Shown here: piece after piece, positions 9,266 through 17,781 of the stretch | Layout of the letters: each line of letters begins with the position of its first letter | Position numbering within the stretch: position 1 is the first letter of the stretch | From: Candidatus Rifleibacteriota bacterium | GTDB taxonomy: Bacteria > Muiribacteriota > Ozemobacteria > Ozemobacterales > Ozemobacteraceae | Reading direction: 5' to 3' | NCBI GenBank assembly: GCA_012517355.1 | Contig: JAAYVD010000073.1 | Location: 16,900-80,899, forward strand | Length of the DNA: 64,000 bases | Notes under the pieces: generated by a model | What the model was told of the DNA's origin: nothing | The model's input: only the letters and a program-made list of their open reading frames with translations | Databases searched by the model: none | Made by a program: the position numbers and the translations under genes

Positions 9266-9804
9266 CGCGCCCTCTCCCCCGGCAGATACGGAACGGATCG
9301 GGCCTGCAGCGAGGCCTGCCCGGCGAACTCCCGGGCCTCGGCCCGGCTCACCCCATAGGATTCGAGCAATTCCACCTGCACCCCCGCAAACCGGGCCCCC
9401 TGCAGGTCCTCTTCGTTCAGGCCACGGATCCCGGTCGTCGCCACCACCGTTCCGGTGCCGGCACGCCCGGAAGCCAACCCCAGCACCCCCTCGGCGGTGA
9501 ACCGGGCCTTGCCCGCCTCCCCGCGGCGGATGCCCAGCATCCGCACCCACCCGTTCCCCGCGCGGCTGGTGATGCGCAGCCAGCCGCCATCACGGGCCTG
9601 GATCTCGACGGGGTCTCCCTTGGCCAGGGTTCCCACCTCGCGGGCATCGGTGAAAGGCTCCGCTCTGATCGCCTCGGGCTTCACGGCCTGGCCACGGGCG
9701 TCCGGGGGCGCGGCGGCGGTTCCCTCTTCGGCGGTGCCCGTGCCGGCCAAGGCCGAAACCATAAACAGGGCCGCCACGAACCAGTGGATGGCAAACCGTT
9801 TCAT
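9262..9804 (-). CDS. Exported bacterial SH3-domain protein
   Basis: The 180-residue protein has a signal peptide (MKRFAIHWFVAALFMVSALAG) followed by a low-complexity stretch. A bacterial SH3 domain spans about residues 45-95, with the pattern EVGTLAKGDPVEI, GGWLRI and GNGWVRM. Such SH3 domains usually bind cell-wall peptides or act as protein-interaction modules. The C-terminal part (GVQVELLESYGVSRAE) is not recognised. The start overlaps the stop of the CHASE2 gene, and its stop overlaps the protease start, so all three are probably made together. Confidence 0.85.
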   Translation of the reverse strand: MKRFAIHWFVAALFMVSALAGTGTAEEGTAAAPPDARGQAVKPEAIRAEPFTDAREVGTLAKGDPVEIQARDGGWLRITSRAGNGWVRMLGIRRGEAGKARFTAEGVLGLASGRAGTGTVVATTGIRGLNEEDLQGARFAGVQVELLESYGVSRAEAREFAGQASLQARSVPYLPGERAR

Positions 9805-11513
9805 GCGTTCCCCTTTGCCTCGCGCGAGCCTTCCCATTGTAGCACGGCTTCCGCGACGAACCGGCGCCAGCTGCCCTCGGCCGCCTCCCCGCAGGAGATG
9901 ACCCCGTGGTGCAGGAACCAGGCCGATGCCTCGTCTGCCCCCGTGAAGACCTGGCGCCGCAACCCGGGAAAGGCCGTCACGACGGCCTGGGCATCGGCCT
10001 CGAAGCGGGCCCGTGCGGTGGGGTCCTCCCGCGGGGCCATCCAGCAGACGGCGAAGGTCTTCTCGAAGAGGTCCCAGACGCCGCGTTGGTTGCCGTCGAT
10101 CAGCTCGATGCTCTTGTCCTCCGTGCCCGCCCGCAGCAGGCCGGCCCGGAGCAGCGCCCACCCGTAGTCGCTGATCTCCTCGGTGTCGATCCGGATCAGC
10201 AGGACCGCGGCCTGGCGGGTCCCTTCCTCGCGCCCGGCGCGCCGGACCATGCTCGGGTCGAGGGCCTTGGCGGTGAGCGAGGCATACGACCGGACCACGC
10301 CGAAGTAGCCCAGGGCCAACGACACCGGGCACGTGAGGTTGATATACGTGGTGCCCAGGTTGATGCTGGCGTAGGAGCACCCGACCAGCGCGGTCTGCGA
10401 CAGTCCGAACCACCAGTCGAGCAGGACGGGGTTGGTCGCCCGGTACAGCTTCCACGCGGTCCACCAGATGATCGCCATGGCCAGCAGGAAATACGGGACG
10501 TGCCACCCGGGGAACCGTAGGAAATCGCCGTGCTTGACGTTGTCGATGGCCGTGGCCAGGATCTCCACCCCCGGGTGCGTCAGGCTCATGGGCGTCGGCT
10601 TGAAGTCGAACAGGCTCGGGGCGGTCGATCCGATGATGACGATCTTGCCCGCGAACTCGTTCGCCGGCCGGCGCTTTTCCTTCCGCAGCAGGTCCTCGAA
10701 CACCTCGGAAAACCGGACGTACCGGTAGGAGAATGGCGGCCCCCGCCAGTTCAGCAGCACGCGCCCGGCCGCCGGGACGGGCCAGCCCAGTTCCCAGCCG
10801 ATCCGGGCGGGGAGGGAAGGCAGGATCCAGCCCTGCTCGTCGCGATGGACCGCATACTCGCGCACCACGCCGTCATCGTCGGTCTGGATGTTGTGCAGGC
10901 CGAGGCGCTTGCTGGCCAGGGCGGCCGGGAAATGGGGCAGCACCAGGGCGATGGTGGGGTCGGTGCCGGGCCTTCCCGCCTGGCTTGTTCTCACCCCGGG
11001 GATGAGCGAGGCCTTGATCTCGCTCAGGGGGTCGTTGGCCGGGTCGAGCCGCAGCATGGGGAAGAACGTCTGGCTGGCTCCCGCGATGGCCGCGTCGAAG
11101 GCCGCGTCGCTCTCGGCGTTGAACAGGTCCGGGTCGCTGAACAGGATGTCGAACACGATGGCCTTCGGGTTCTGCTTTCCCACCAGCTCGACGAACTCGC
11201 CGAACACCTGGCGCGGCCAGGGCCAGCGGCCGAATTCCTTCGCCATCGCCGCCAGGCTGCCTTCGTCGATGTCCACGATCACGATGTCGGGATCGGGGGC
11301 GGGCGGGAACAGGCGGTAGTGGAGGATGGTATCGTATGCCGCCAGCCGCATCGTGTCGGTGACCGGGTAGACCAGCAGGTCGAAGACGCCCAGCAGCGTG
11401 AACACGACGGCGGCGGCGAGATGGAAGGGGCGCCCGAACCGCTTGCCCAGCCAGGCCCCCAGCTCGAACCACCCGCCGTTCCAGCGGTTGCTGAGCCAGG
11501 TCCACCACTCCAT
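9801..11513 (-). CDS. CHASE2-domain membrane sensor with a degenerate cyclase-like C-terminus
   Basis: The 570-residue protein starts at an ATG with GAAGGGG 8 bases upstream. Order: an N-terminal TM (about residues 28-46), a large extracytoplasmic CHASE2 domain (PDIVIVDIDEGSLA, RWPWPRQVF, NPKAIVFDILF and IVIIGSTAPSLFD are its hallmarks), three TMs around residues 325-410, and a cytoplasmic region from about residue 419. CHASE2 normally precedes a cyclase or kinase. Here the output has the outline of a class III cyclase (AAVLLIRID; FEKTFAVCWMAP; HHGVISCGEAAEG) but lacks the metal Asp and Asn/Arg residues. It may be a pseudo-enzyme. It heads the operon with the SH3 protein and the M48 protease. 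Confidence 0.85.
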   Translation of the reverse strand: MEWWTWLSNRWNGGWFELGAWLGKRFGRPFHLAAAVVFTLLGVFDLLVYPVTDTMRLAAYDTILHYRLFPPAPDPDIVIVDIDEGSLAAMAKEFGRWPWPRQVFGEFVELVGKQNPKAIVFDILFSDPDLFNAESDAAFDAAIAGASQTFFPMLRLDPANDPLSEIKASLIPGVRTSQAGRPGTDPTIALVLPHFPAALASKRLGLHNIQTDDDGVVREYAVHRDEQGWILPSLPARIGWELGWPVPAAGRVLLNWRGPPFSYRYVRFSEVFEDLLRKEKRRPANEFAGKIVIIGSTAPSLFDFKPTPMSLTHPGVEILATAIDNVKHGDFLRFPGWHVPYFLLAMAIIWWTAWKLYRATNPVLLDWWFGLSQTALVGCSYASINLGTTYINLTCPVSLALGYFGVVRSYASLTAKALDPSMVRRAGREEGTRQAAVLLIRIDTEEISDYGWALLRAGLLRAGTEDKSIELIDGNQRGVWDLFEKTFAVCWMAPREDPTARARFEADAQAVVTAFPGLRRQVFTGADEASAWFLHHGVISCGEAAEGSWRRFVAEAVLQWEGSREAKGNA

Positions 11514-11818
11514 CGGAGCCACCCCTTCACCGGACGCCTGTCCTGTCGTGATCTCAAGGAAACACACTCTCTTCCCGCATGTCAAATAGGGCTTTGGGCT
11601 GGCATCGGGTGGCAGGCATTCTCGCCATGCTTGACCTGGGGCGGTTTTCCGGTCCGTTGCGGCCTCTCCTTCTGATGGGGACAGAGTCTGCCGGAATCGC
11701 CATTCATCAGGAAAGCCACGGATTGCTGAATGGGAATGGCTGATCGGGCAGCCGGCGGGTTGACGCTTCCCGCTTCCATTCATAGAATTGGAGAATGGCA
11801 TTCCATCAGGGGTACGTT
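11514..11818. other. Divergent intergenic region
   Basis: This 305-base stretch separates the CHASE2 operon (minus) from the C39-like peptidase (plus). A TTGACA box lies on the minus strand at 11580-11585, but the matching -10 position is poor (TTTCCT), so the promoter is doubtful. No gene or repeat is seen. Confidence 0.4.
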
Positions 11819-13069
11819 ATGAAACGTGAAACGTCGGCCGTCAGGCGGTGTGGCTTCCTGGGTGTCCTGCTGTCCGTGCTCCTCCTCCTGGCCGGGACGG
11901 CCGCGGCTTCCACCGTCGCCGAGGAGCTCGCCCGGCTGAAATGGGAATACGAGCAGAAACTGCAGCAATACCACCAGGCCCTGCAGAAGGCCCATACGCA
12001 CAACGTGCAGGCCCTGTCCCGCGAGGTGCAGACCGCCAAGGCCCGCTACGACCAGGCGAAGAAGCGCTTCGACGCCGTGGCCGACAAGGTCGGTCAGAAG
12101 ATCGACCAGGTCGTCACCAAGGTCGGTTCCACCATCGCCACGGTCGCCGACGTCGGCGACGGGGGCGGCGACCTCCCCCTGGCCACCCGGTCCGTTTCCC
12201 TGCCCGGCTACGGCCCGTGCGCCGGCATCACCGGCGACAACTACTGCGGCCAGTATGCGATGAGCACCGTCCTGCTCGGCATGGGGGCCCACACCGACCC
12301 GCAGACGATCTATCGCGACACGAACCCGGCCGGCATCTTCACCGCCCCTTCCACCGTGGTCGAATACCTGGGCGCCCAGGGTGTTCCCGCCCACATCAAG
12401 AACCGCGCCTCGCTCGCCGACATCAAGGCCAAACTCGATGCCGGCCTGCCCGTCATGGTCCTGATCGGCTCCCCCCACTGGATCACCATCACCGGCTACA
12501 CCGCCGATGCCTCCGGCCGGATCGCCCAGCTCGAGGCCTACAGCAACGGCCAGAAATGCACCTACGACGCCGAGGGCTTCCTGAAAAAGTGGGCCGCCCC
12601 CCTGGGCAGTGCAAGATACGCACAGTTCGCCGATTACGAGAACCTCATGATCGACATCGGAAAACCCGATGCCAAGGTCAAGACCCCCGTCTACTCGAGC
12701 AACTTCTGGACGGCCATGGAAGACAATGCCGCCGGCGCGGTCAACGACGTCGTCACCGGCTGGAAGAACGTCAAACCGTTCCAGCTGGTCGGGGGGCTCA
12801 TCCGCGGCGTCGCTGGCATTCCCGCAACGGTGTCCTCGGTCGTCGGGAGCTTCCTGCAGCAGGGCGGCGACCGGCTCTCCGCCTGGGGCAGCGAGCGGTG
12901 GGCCAACGGCTCCGCCTCGGGCAAGCTCCTGGGCGGCACCGCCGTGGTGGCCGGCACCCTCGCCAAGGCCCTCGGCACCGGGGCCCGCTTCGTTGGCAAC
13001 GTCCTGGCCAGCGGCGCCACCCTGATGGGCAACGGGTTCAAAAAACTCGGCAGCCTGCTGAGCCTCTGA
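11819..13069 (+). CDS. Exported C39-like (papain-fold) cysteine peptidase
   Basis: The 416-residue protein starts at the ATG of MKRETSAVRR, which gives a clean signal peptide; an in-frame ATG 24 bases upstream is less likely. Residues 35-105 are charged and probably coiled-coil. The central domain (about 125-280) matches the C39-like double-glycine peptidase fold: catalytic Cys in NYCGQYAMST, His in SPHWITITGY, and a polar residue in AYSNGQ. The last 110 residues are Gly/Ala-rich and amphipathic. Unlike peptidase domains of RiPP exporters, this is a free secreted protein with no ABC transporter attached. An exporter fragment lies 1.8 kb downstream, but a link is speculative. It may process or hydrolyse peptides in the envelope. 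Confidence 0.8.
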   Translation: MKRETSAVRRCGFLGVLLSVLLLLAGTAAASTVAEELARLKWEYEQKLQQYHQALQKAHTHNVQALSREVQTAKARYDQAKKRFDAVADKVGQKIDQVVTKVGSTIATVADVGDGGGDLPLATRSVSLPGYGPCAGITGDNYCGQYAMSTVLLGMGAHTDPQTIYRDTNPAGIFTAPSTVVEYLGAQGVPAHIKNRASLADIKAKLDAGLPVMVLIGSPHWITITGYTADASGRIAQLEAYSNGQKCTYDAEGFLKKWAAPLGSARYAQFADYENLMIDIGKPDAKVKTPVYSSNFWTAMEDNAAGAVNDVVTGWKNVKPFQLVGGLIRGVAGIPATVSSVVGSFLQQGGDRLSAWGSERWANGSASGKLLGGTAVVAGTLAKALGTGARFVGNVLASGATLMGNGFKKLGSLLSL

Positions 13070-13282
13070 TCCCGACATGGGCCCCTTCCCCCCCCGACCC
13101 GGGTCTGGGACGACGGGGCCCTCGCCAACAACCACCGGTGCGAATGATCGGCCATGTCCAACCGTCCGGGAATGCGCCATCGGCCCTTGACGATTTCCCT
13201 CGAACCCATGCAGAATCCCGATGGACCAGCCATCACTGGTCCAGGAAATCCGTCCGAAGAAGGACCCAGGTAGCCGCTGCCC

Positions 13283-13480
13283 ATGGGAGATCTTCTCACC
13301 ATCATCGAAGGCTACATCGTCTTCGCGTTCATCGTGGAGGCGGTCTGCCTGCTCTTCGTCGGCTTCGACCGGCGCGGGCCGGCCCCGCCCCGTGGTCGGC
13401 TCTTCTGGCTGTTGTGGGTCCTGTTCACCGGCCCGTTCGGCCTGGCCGTCTATCTCTGGCGGGGCCGGCAACCGGCCTGA
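13283..13480 (+). CDS. Small two-TM membrane protein
   Basis: The 65-residue product has two hydrophobic segments (about residues 6-26 and 40-58) separated by a basic Pro-rich loop. The second ends GPFGLAVYLWRGRQ, resembling the short phospholipase D-nuclease N-terminal (PLDc_N) membrane proteins. No strong ribosome binding site is seen (only AGG about 11 bases upstream), so the call rests on the hydrophobic pattern. Confidence 0.5.
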   Translation: MGDLLTIIEGYIVFAFIVEAVCLLFVGFDRRGPAPPRGRLFWLLWVLFTGPFGLAVYLWRGRQPA

Positions 13481-13570
13481 GACGGCAGGTCACGGGCGGC
13501 CGCCCGGTCGCCGGCGGGCGTTTCGTCGTTGACACGGCTGGGTGAGGCCCAGCCCGCGCAGGAGGGAACC

Positions 13571-13906
13571 ATGGCTTCCGATCGGGAGTTCGTCGAATTC
13601 ATCGTCGACCAGATCAAGGATGCCGGTGATTTCGGCGTCCGGAAGATGTTCGGGGAGTATGCCATCTACGCCGGCGGCCGGATCATCGCTCTCATCGCCG
13701 ACAACCAGTTGTTCATCAAGGCGACCGAGGCAGGCCGGGCCTTCATCGGCTCTCCCACGGAAGCCCCGCCCTATCCGGGGGCCAGGCCCTGGTTTCTCAT
13801 CGACGAGGTGGACGACCGGGAATGGCTTTCCCGCCTGATCCGGGAGACGGACCGGGCGCTTCCCCCGGCCGCCCCCCCGCGGGCCCGGAAGGGATTGCGA
13901 AAGTGA
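13571..13906 (+). CDS. TfoX N-terminal domain protein
   Basis: The 111-residue protein starts at an ATG with GCAGGAGGG 5 bases upstream. It consists of a single TfoX N-terminal domain: FVEFIVDQI, VRKMFGEYAIY, LIADNQLFIKAT and PWFLIDEVDD are typical. Such stand-alone domains are common; only full-length TfoX/Sxy of gamma-proteobacteria is known to regulate competence. It lacks a TfoX C-terminal domain, so a competence role should not be assumed. The C-terminus ends in a short Pro/Arg tail. Confidence 0.85.
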   Translation: MASDREFVEFIVDQIKDAGDFGVRKMFGEYAIYAGGRIIALIADNQLFIKATEAGRAFIGSPTEAPPYPGARPWFLIDEVDDREWLSRLIRETDRALPPAAPPRARKGLRK

Positions 13907-14143
13907 CCTCCGTGAATATAAGGCCGCTTCGCCAGGGTCGGAGAAATGGACTCGCCGAGCCGGCTTCCTTTCCCAGCCTCCATCGGAAATTTCCCCCAGC
14001 GCTCCCGAGGTTTCTGAGGAACAGGACTTTCCGCAGGCCCGGGCCCACTCAACAAGTCAGACCACTGCAACCCGGAGAACCGCTGCAACGCCCATGGTGA
14101 GAATGGCTGAAACTTCATCAGGGTGGAGAGGCCGATCCCGATG

Positions 14144-14152
14144 TGGTATATT
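14144..14152 (+). promoter_or_regulatory. Extended -10 promoter candidate for the GYGD-repeat gene
   Basis: TGG-TATATT is an extended -10 (TGn plus TATATT) 43 bases before the start codon at 14195. No convincing -35 is present, as is usual for extended -10 promoters. The rest of 13907-14194 shows no gene. Confidence 0.4.
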
Positions 14153-14194
14153 TCACTTACTGACGTCGGCCATCGATGGCATGGAGGAGTGAAG

Positions 14195-14788
14195 ATGAAA
14201 AGGATCCTGGTCCTGCTGGTTGCCCTGTGCCTGGTCCCGGCTTTTGTTTCTGCCCAGGATGACGATATCAGCAACGCCAACCGGGTGTATTTCAACGAGG
14301 TTTCCCGCCTGGCCTTCGAAGGCTACGGGGACATCGATTTCTGGTCGAAGCAGGCCAAGTTCATCGCCTTCCGCTCGGCCGTGCACCTCACTTCGTCGGC
14401 GATCACCATCAATTCCGACCGCGACCATGGTGCCAGCCGCGTCGCCAAGGTCAAACAGATCGTCGAGCTGAACAAGGTCATGATGAAGACCTCCCAGGCG
14501 TTCGCGTTCGAGGGCTACGGCGATACCGACTACTGGAGCAAGCGCACCAAGCGGTTCGCCACCGAACTCGCCATGCATACCGCCACCGTCGCCGGTCTCT
14601 GCGACAAGCCGATGCTCCGGACGATCGGCCCCAAGATCAAGGCTCTGCTCAGCGATGCCCAGAACACCGGGTTCTCCGGGTATGGCGATGTCGACTACTG
14701 GAGCAAGCGCTGCAAGGCCTTCGCCACGCGCGTCATCACCCTGCTCGGCGAGATCAACACCGAACTGGCGATGGCCGTCGCCCAGTAG
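14195..14788 (+). CDS. Secreted protein with three GYGDxDYWSK repeats
   Basis: The 197-residue product has a strong ribosome site (GGAGG 7 bases upstream) and a signal peptide cleaved after VSA at residue 20. Three imperfect repeats begin at residues 41, 105 and 160: FEGYGDIDFWSK, FEGYGDTDYWSK and FSGYGDVDYWSK, each followed by a basic helix (for example KRFATELAMH). Spacing is 64 and 55 residues, and the segments between look helical. I do not recognise the family. The conserved Gly-Tyr-Gly-Asp plus Trp suggests a repeated binding surface. One Cys lies between repeats 2 and 3 (C136) and one in repeat 3. Confidence 0.85.
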   Translation: MKRILVLLVALCLVPAFVSAQDDDISNANRVYFNEVSRLAFEGYGDIDFWSKQAKFIAFRSAVHLTSSAITINSDRDHGASRVAKVKQIVELNKVMMKTSQAFAFEGYGDTDYWSKRTKRFATELAMHTATVAGLCDKPMLRTIGPKIKALLSDAQNTGFSGYGDVDYWSKRCKAFATRVITLLGEINTELAMAVAQ

Positions 14789-14831
14789 GGTTTCCCAGGG
14801 AAATCGGACTCCCCGGTGGCCACGGCCTCGA

Positions 14832-15557
14832 GAGCTGAGCGGGGAGGTCGAGATTTCCCGGGTCATGTTCCGGTATTCCAAGGACGGCCCGCTGATCCTC
14901 AATGATGTCTCGCTGAAGATCCGGCCGGGGGAAATGGTCGCCCTGGCAGGGGCATCGGGTTCGGGCAAATCGACCATTTTCCGGCTGCTTCTTGGGTTTG
15001 AAATGCCGGAGAGCGGCAGTATCCTCTATGACTCCCATGATCTGAACGACTTGGCCATTCCGGCGGTCAGAAGGCAGGTGGGGGTTGTTCTGCAAGCCGG
15101 ACGACTGTCGGCGGGGTCCATCTTTCAGTTGATCGCCGGTACGGGAAACCACACGCTGGATGAAGCCTGGGATGCCGCAACCAAGGCCGGGCTCCGCGAA
15201 GATATCGAAGCCATGCCGATGCAGATGCACACGGTGATCGGAGACGGCGGCACGACCCTTTCCGGCGGACAGCGCCAACGGTTGTTCATCGCCCGCGCGT
15301 TGATCAAAAAGCCTCGCATCATCCTGTTCGATGAGGCGACGAGCGCCCTGGACAACAAAACCCAGGCGACGGTGGCCGACAGTCTGGGGAAACTCCGGGC
15401 CACCCGCATCGTCATTGCCCATCGGCTCAGTACCATTCAGGGAGCCGACCGGATCATCGTCATGCATGGCGGAAAGGTCGTTGAATCCGGGAATTTCGAG
15501 GAACTGATGAAGCTGAACGGGTATTTTGCCACCCTGGCGCGTCGTCAGCTCGTCTGA
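14832..15557 (+). pseudogene. 5'-truncated ATPase domain of an NHLM-type peptide-export ABC transporter
   Basis: About 240 residues match only the C-terminal nucleotide-binding domain of NHLM/NHLP-leader bacteriocin exporters: Walker A GASGSGKST, GVVLQAGRLSAGSIF, the signature LSGGQRQRLFIARAL, Walker B IILFDEATSALD and the AHRLSTIQ His loop. The membrane and leader-peptidase domains that precede this domain in the family are missing. Homology begins abruptly at ELSGEVEI with no start codon or ribosome site; the first ATG (14865) would remove the domain's first strand. The ATPase motifs are intact and the sequence looks less GC-rich than its neighbours. I read it as a decayed fragment of an acquired peptide-export locus. 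Confidence 0.7.
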
Positions 15558-15702
15558 TTTCCGGATCAAGCGGAAGGGGCACCGGCAAAGAGCATTCCCG
15601 CCGTCGTTGCTGCCGACACCTCTCCCGCCCGCAGTCCTTCAGGCGGGAGGCATGCCGGGAGGGGGTGAACTGCCGACCACATCGCTCGCAGACCTTTTTC
15701 AT
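15460..15702 (-). pseudogene. Possible remnant of a small zinc-finger protein
   Basis: The minus strand encodes MKKVCERCGRQF followed by a CGRERCRQQRRR segment: a Cys-x2-Cys plus Cys-x4-Cys pattern with a basic tail. Short proteins of this kind are common and often accompany transposase genes. After about 40 residues the frame runs antisense through the exporter fragment, so the 3' part is probably not original. No clear ribosome site is present. Confidence 0.3.
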
Positions 15703-16282
15703 GGCCCATCCATCATTCCCATCAGGATCGCCGGGCCGGACAGGCACGCTCTCTGCTCCCTCTCGGGTCTTCCGAGAGAGGACCACCTTCAAGGTGTCGG
15801 AAGCATGGCATCAAAAGGTCCGCGGCGGGGCACCACGGATCAGCCAAAGCCGCCAAAAGCCCTTGAGGCCGATCAGATGACCGGCGGAAAGGGCAAACTC
15901 AGGATGGGAAAGGCCGCATGCCGGGCCAATCCTTCGAGGGAAGGTGCCACTTCGGAGAGACTTCGTTCCTGGGGACCAGATGGGTGATCCCGAAATGGGA
16001 CCACCGGCGGTGAAGTGTGGGAATCGGACCCTGGTCCACACGGGGCTGGCCCCGGCAGGGTTTGGACCTCAGAAACCCATGGCGGAAATAGGTCCCCGAC
16101 TTCCGGAAACCGGGAGGCCCGGTCGGGATTCTCTCTGGATTTCCCGCTCTCCGGGGACCACCCGGCAGAGATGCGTCTTGGATATCCTGCCGGATAGACC
16201 CATTCAGCTGGGGGGGGGGAATCCATTCCCTTCCGTTTCAGGAATCGCCCAACGGGATGGTCCTTGCTTTCCGGATGGTCCC
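15703..16282. other. Non-coding stretch upstream of nikR
   Basis: About 580 bases show no credible gene on either strand; the open frames here have no ribosome sites or family motifs. A run of ten G lies at 16210-16219. Together with the exporter fragment before it, this looks like a decaying accessory patch. Confidence 0.5.
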
Positions 16283-16310
16283 ATGTTACGAATGAGTACA
16301 TGGGTAACAC
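16283..16310. promoter_or_regulatory. NikR-type operator overlapping the nikR start
   Basis: The sequence has the dyad TGTTAC-N14-GTAACA (16284-16309), with one extra matching base on the right (GTAACAC). This fits the GTGTTAC-N13/14-GTAACAC operator known for Geobacter-type NikR. It overlaps the nikR start codon at 16300, suggesting nickel-dependent autorepression of the whole transporter operon. Confidence 0.75.
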
Positions 16311-16770
16311 CGATGAGCCCCTGTTGCGAAGGTTCAGCGTCTCCATGCCGGCCGATCTGGTGGGGCAACTCGACGCCCTGGTTGGGAGGAAGGGGCTGGC
16401 CAACCGGTCTCATGCCTTGGCCGAGATGGTGCGGGCCTATCTCGTCGACCGGGAGGCAGCCAGGGGCACACAGGAAATTGCCGGGACCATCACCCTGGTG
16501 TACGACCACCACAAGCGGGATCTCCAGGCGGGCTTGACCGAGATCCAGCACGATCACCAGGAATTGATCATCGCCACCATGCACGTTCACCTCGATCATC
16601 ACCGCTGCCTGGAAATTCTGACGGTGAGGGGGAAATCCCGGCCGGTCCGGGATCTGGCCGACCGTCTGATGGCCACGCGGGGCGTGACCCACGGCCGGTT
16701 GACGGTGATCGCCACCACTTCGCCCAAACGATCGCCTCGCGCCAACCACCCGCGTGGGGCCCATTCCTGA
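16300..16770 (+). CDS. nikR: Nickel-responsive regulator NikR
   Basis: The 156-residue protein has an N-terminal ribbon-helix-helix (LLRRFSVSMPADLVGQLDAL, then NRSHALAEMVRAYL) and a C-terminal ACT-like nickel-binding domain from about residue 60. The high-affinity nickel ligands of the family are visible: His in HDHQELIIATMHVHLDHHRCLE and the Cys of that segment. NikR represses nickel uptake when nickel is plentiful. It is followed after 18 bases by nikMN. The ribosome site is weak, and the start lies within the operator dyad, so translation from a short leader is possible. Confidence 0.93.
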   Translation: MGNTDEPLLRRFSVSMPADLVGQLDALVGRKGLANRSHALAEMVRAYLVDREAARGTQEIAGTITLVYDHHKRDLQAGLTEIQHDHQELIIATMHVHLDHHRCLEILTVRGKSRPVRDLADRLMATRGVTHGRLTVIATTSPKRSPRANHPRGAHS

Positions 16771-16788
16771 GTTTCCGAAAGAGAGCGC

Positions 16789-17781
16789 ATGCACATTCCG
16801 GATGGATTCCTCAATGCCCCTACCGCAATTGCCTGCGGGATCCTGGCCACCGCCGGTGTCGGAATGGCCCTGCATTCGGCCGCCCGCTCCCTGCCGCCCA
16901 AAAAAGTTCCTCTTCTCGGGTTGTCCGCCGCCTTCGTGTTCGCCGCCCAGATGCTCAATTTCCCGGTGGTGGGGGGAACCTCCGGCCACCTGATCGGCGC
17001 GGTCCTGTGCGCGGTTCTTCTCGGCCCAGGGGCTGCCGTGACCATCATGACGTCGGTCCTCATCCTGCAATGCTTCCTCTTTGCCGATGGGGGCCTGACC
17101 GCCCTGGGGGCCAATCTCTTCAACATGGCCCTGGTGGCACCGATCGTCGGATTCGGCGTCTACCGCGGAGTGGTGCGGATGTTGGGAACCGACCTCCGGG
17201 CCCTTCTCGCCGGCACGGCCTTCGGGGCCTGGTGTTCCACCGTCGCGGCGGCCCTCGCCTGCGCCGGGGAACTGGCCACCTCGGGGGTCGTCTCCTGGCA
17301 GGCGGTCGTTCCCGCCATGGGGTTCGTCCACGTCCTGATCGGGTGCGGGGAAGCAGTCATCACTGCCCTCGTGGTCGCTTTCGTGGTTCGGGCGCGGCCG
17401 GAGCTTCTCCCGGGCCGGGAGCCCTGCGCCGGCGAAAACGGGGATTGGACCCTGACCGGATACGGGGTGGTCCTGGCCCTGGGGTTGGTTCTCTTCGTCT
17501 CCCCCTTCGCCAGCCGTTGGCCGGACGGCCTGGAGAGAATTGCCACCGACCTGGGCTTTGCACACCAGGCCACGCCCGTTCCCGTCTTCCCGTCCCCCCT
17601 TCCGGACTATTCGGTTCCCGGCGTTGTTTCGCCAGCCTGGGCCACGATCCTGGCCGGGGTGACCGGCCTCCTTCTGGCCTTCATGCTGGCCTTCCTTCTC
17701 GGTTCGGGGTTGTCCCGTTCCCGGTGGGCCATGGGAGCGGCTTTCCCCGCAGGAACGGACCGTGTCCCGCCTGCTGGCTGA
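16789..17781 (+). CDS. nikM: Nickel ECF transporter substrate-binding membrane protein NikMN (CbiM family, NikN fused)
   Basis: The 330-residue multi-pass protein begins MHIPDGF; the N-terminal Met-His is the conserved metal-binding start of CbiM/NikM. Core motifs include GTSGHLIGA and LGANLFNMA. The C-terminal 110 residues (WPDGLERIATDLGF, then a final TM) match the CbiN/NikN small subunit, so M and N are fused as in many nickel systems. With NikQ and NikO it forms an energy-coupling-factor importer for Ni2+. The preceding nikR and its operator make nickel more likely than cobalt. It overlaps nikQ by 20 bases. Confidence 0.92.
   Translation: MHIPDGFLNAPTAIACGILATAGVGMALHSAARSLPPKKVPLLGLSAAFVFAAQMLNFPVVGGTSGHLIGAVLCAVLLGPGAAVTIMTSVLILQCFLFADGGLTALGANLFNMALVAPIVGFGVYRGVVRMLGTDLRALLAGTAFGAWCSTVAAALACAGELATSGVVSWQAVVPAMGFVHVLIGCGEAVITALVVAFVVRARPELLPGREPCAGENGDWTLTGYGVVLALGLVLFVSPFASRWPDGLERIATDLGFAHQATPVPVFPSPLPDYSVPGVVSPAWATILAGVTGLLLAFMLAFLLGSGLSRSRWAMGAAFPAGTDRVPPAG

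Noticed and set aside
15526..16403. Open frames in the stretch upstream of nikR
   Set aside because: Short, Pro/Arg-rich, overlapping each other on both strands, with no ribosome sites or known domains.
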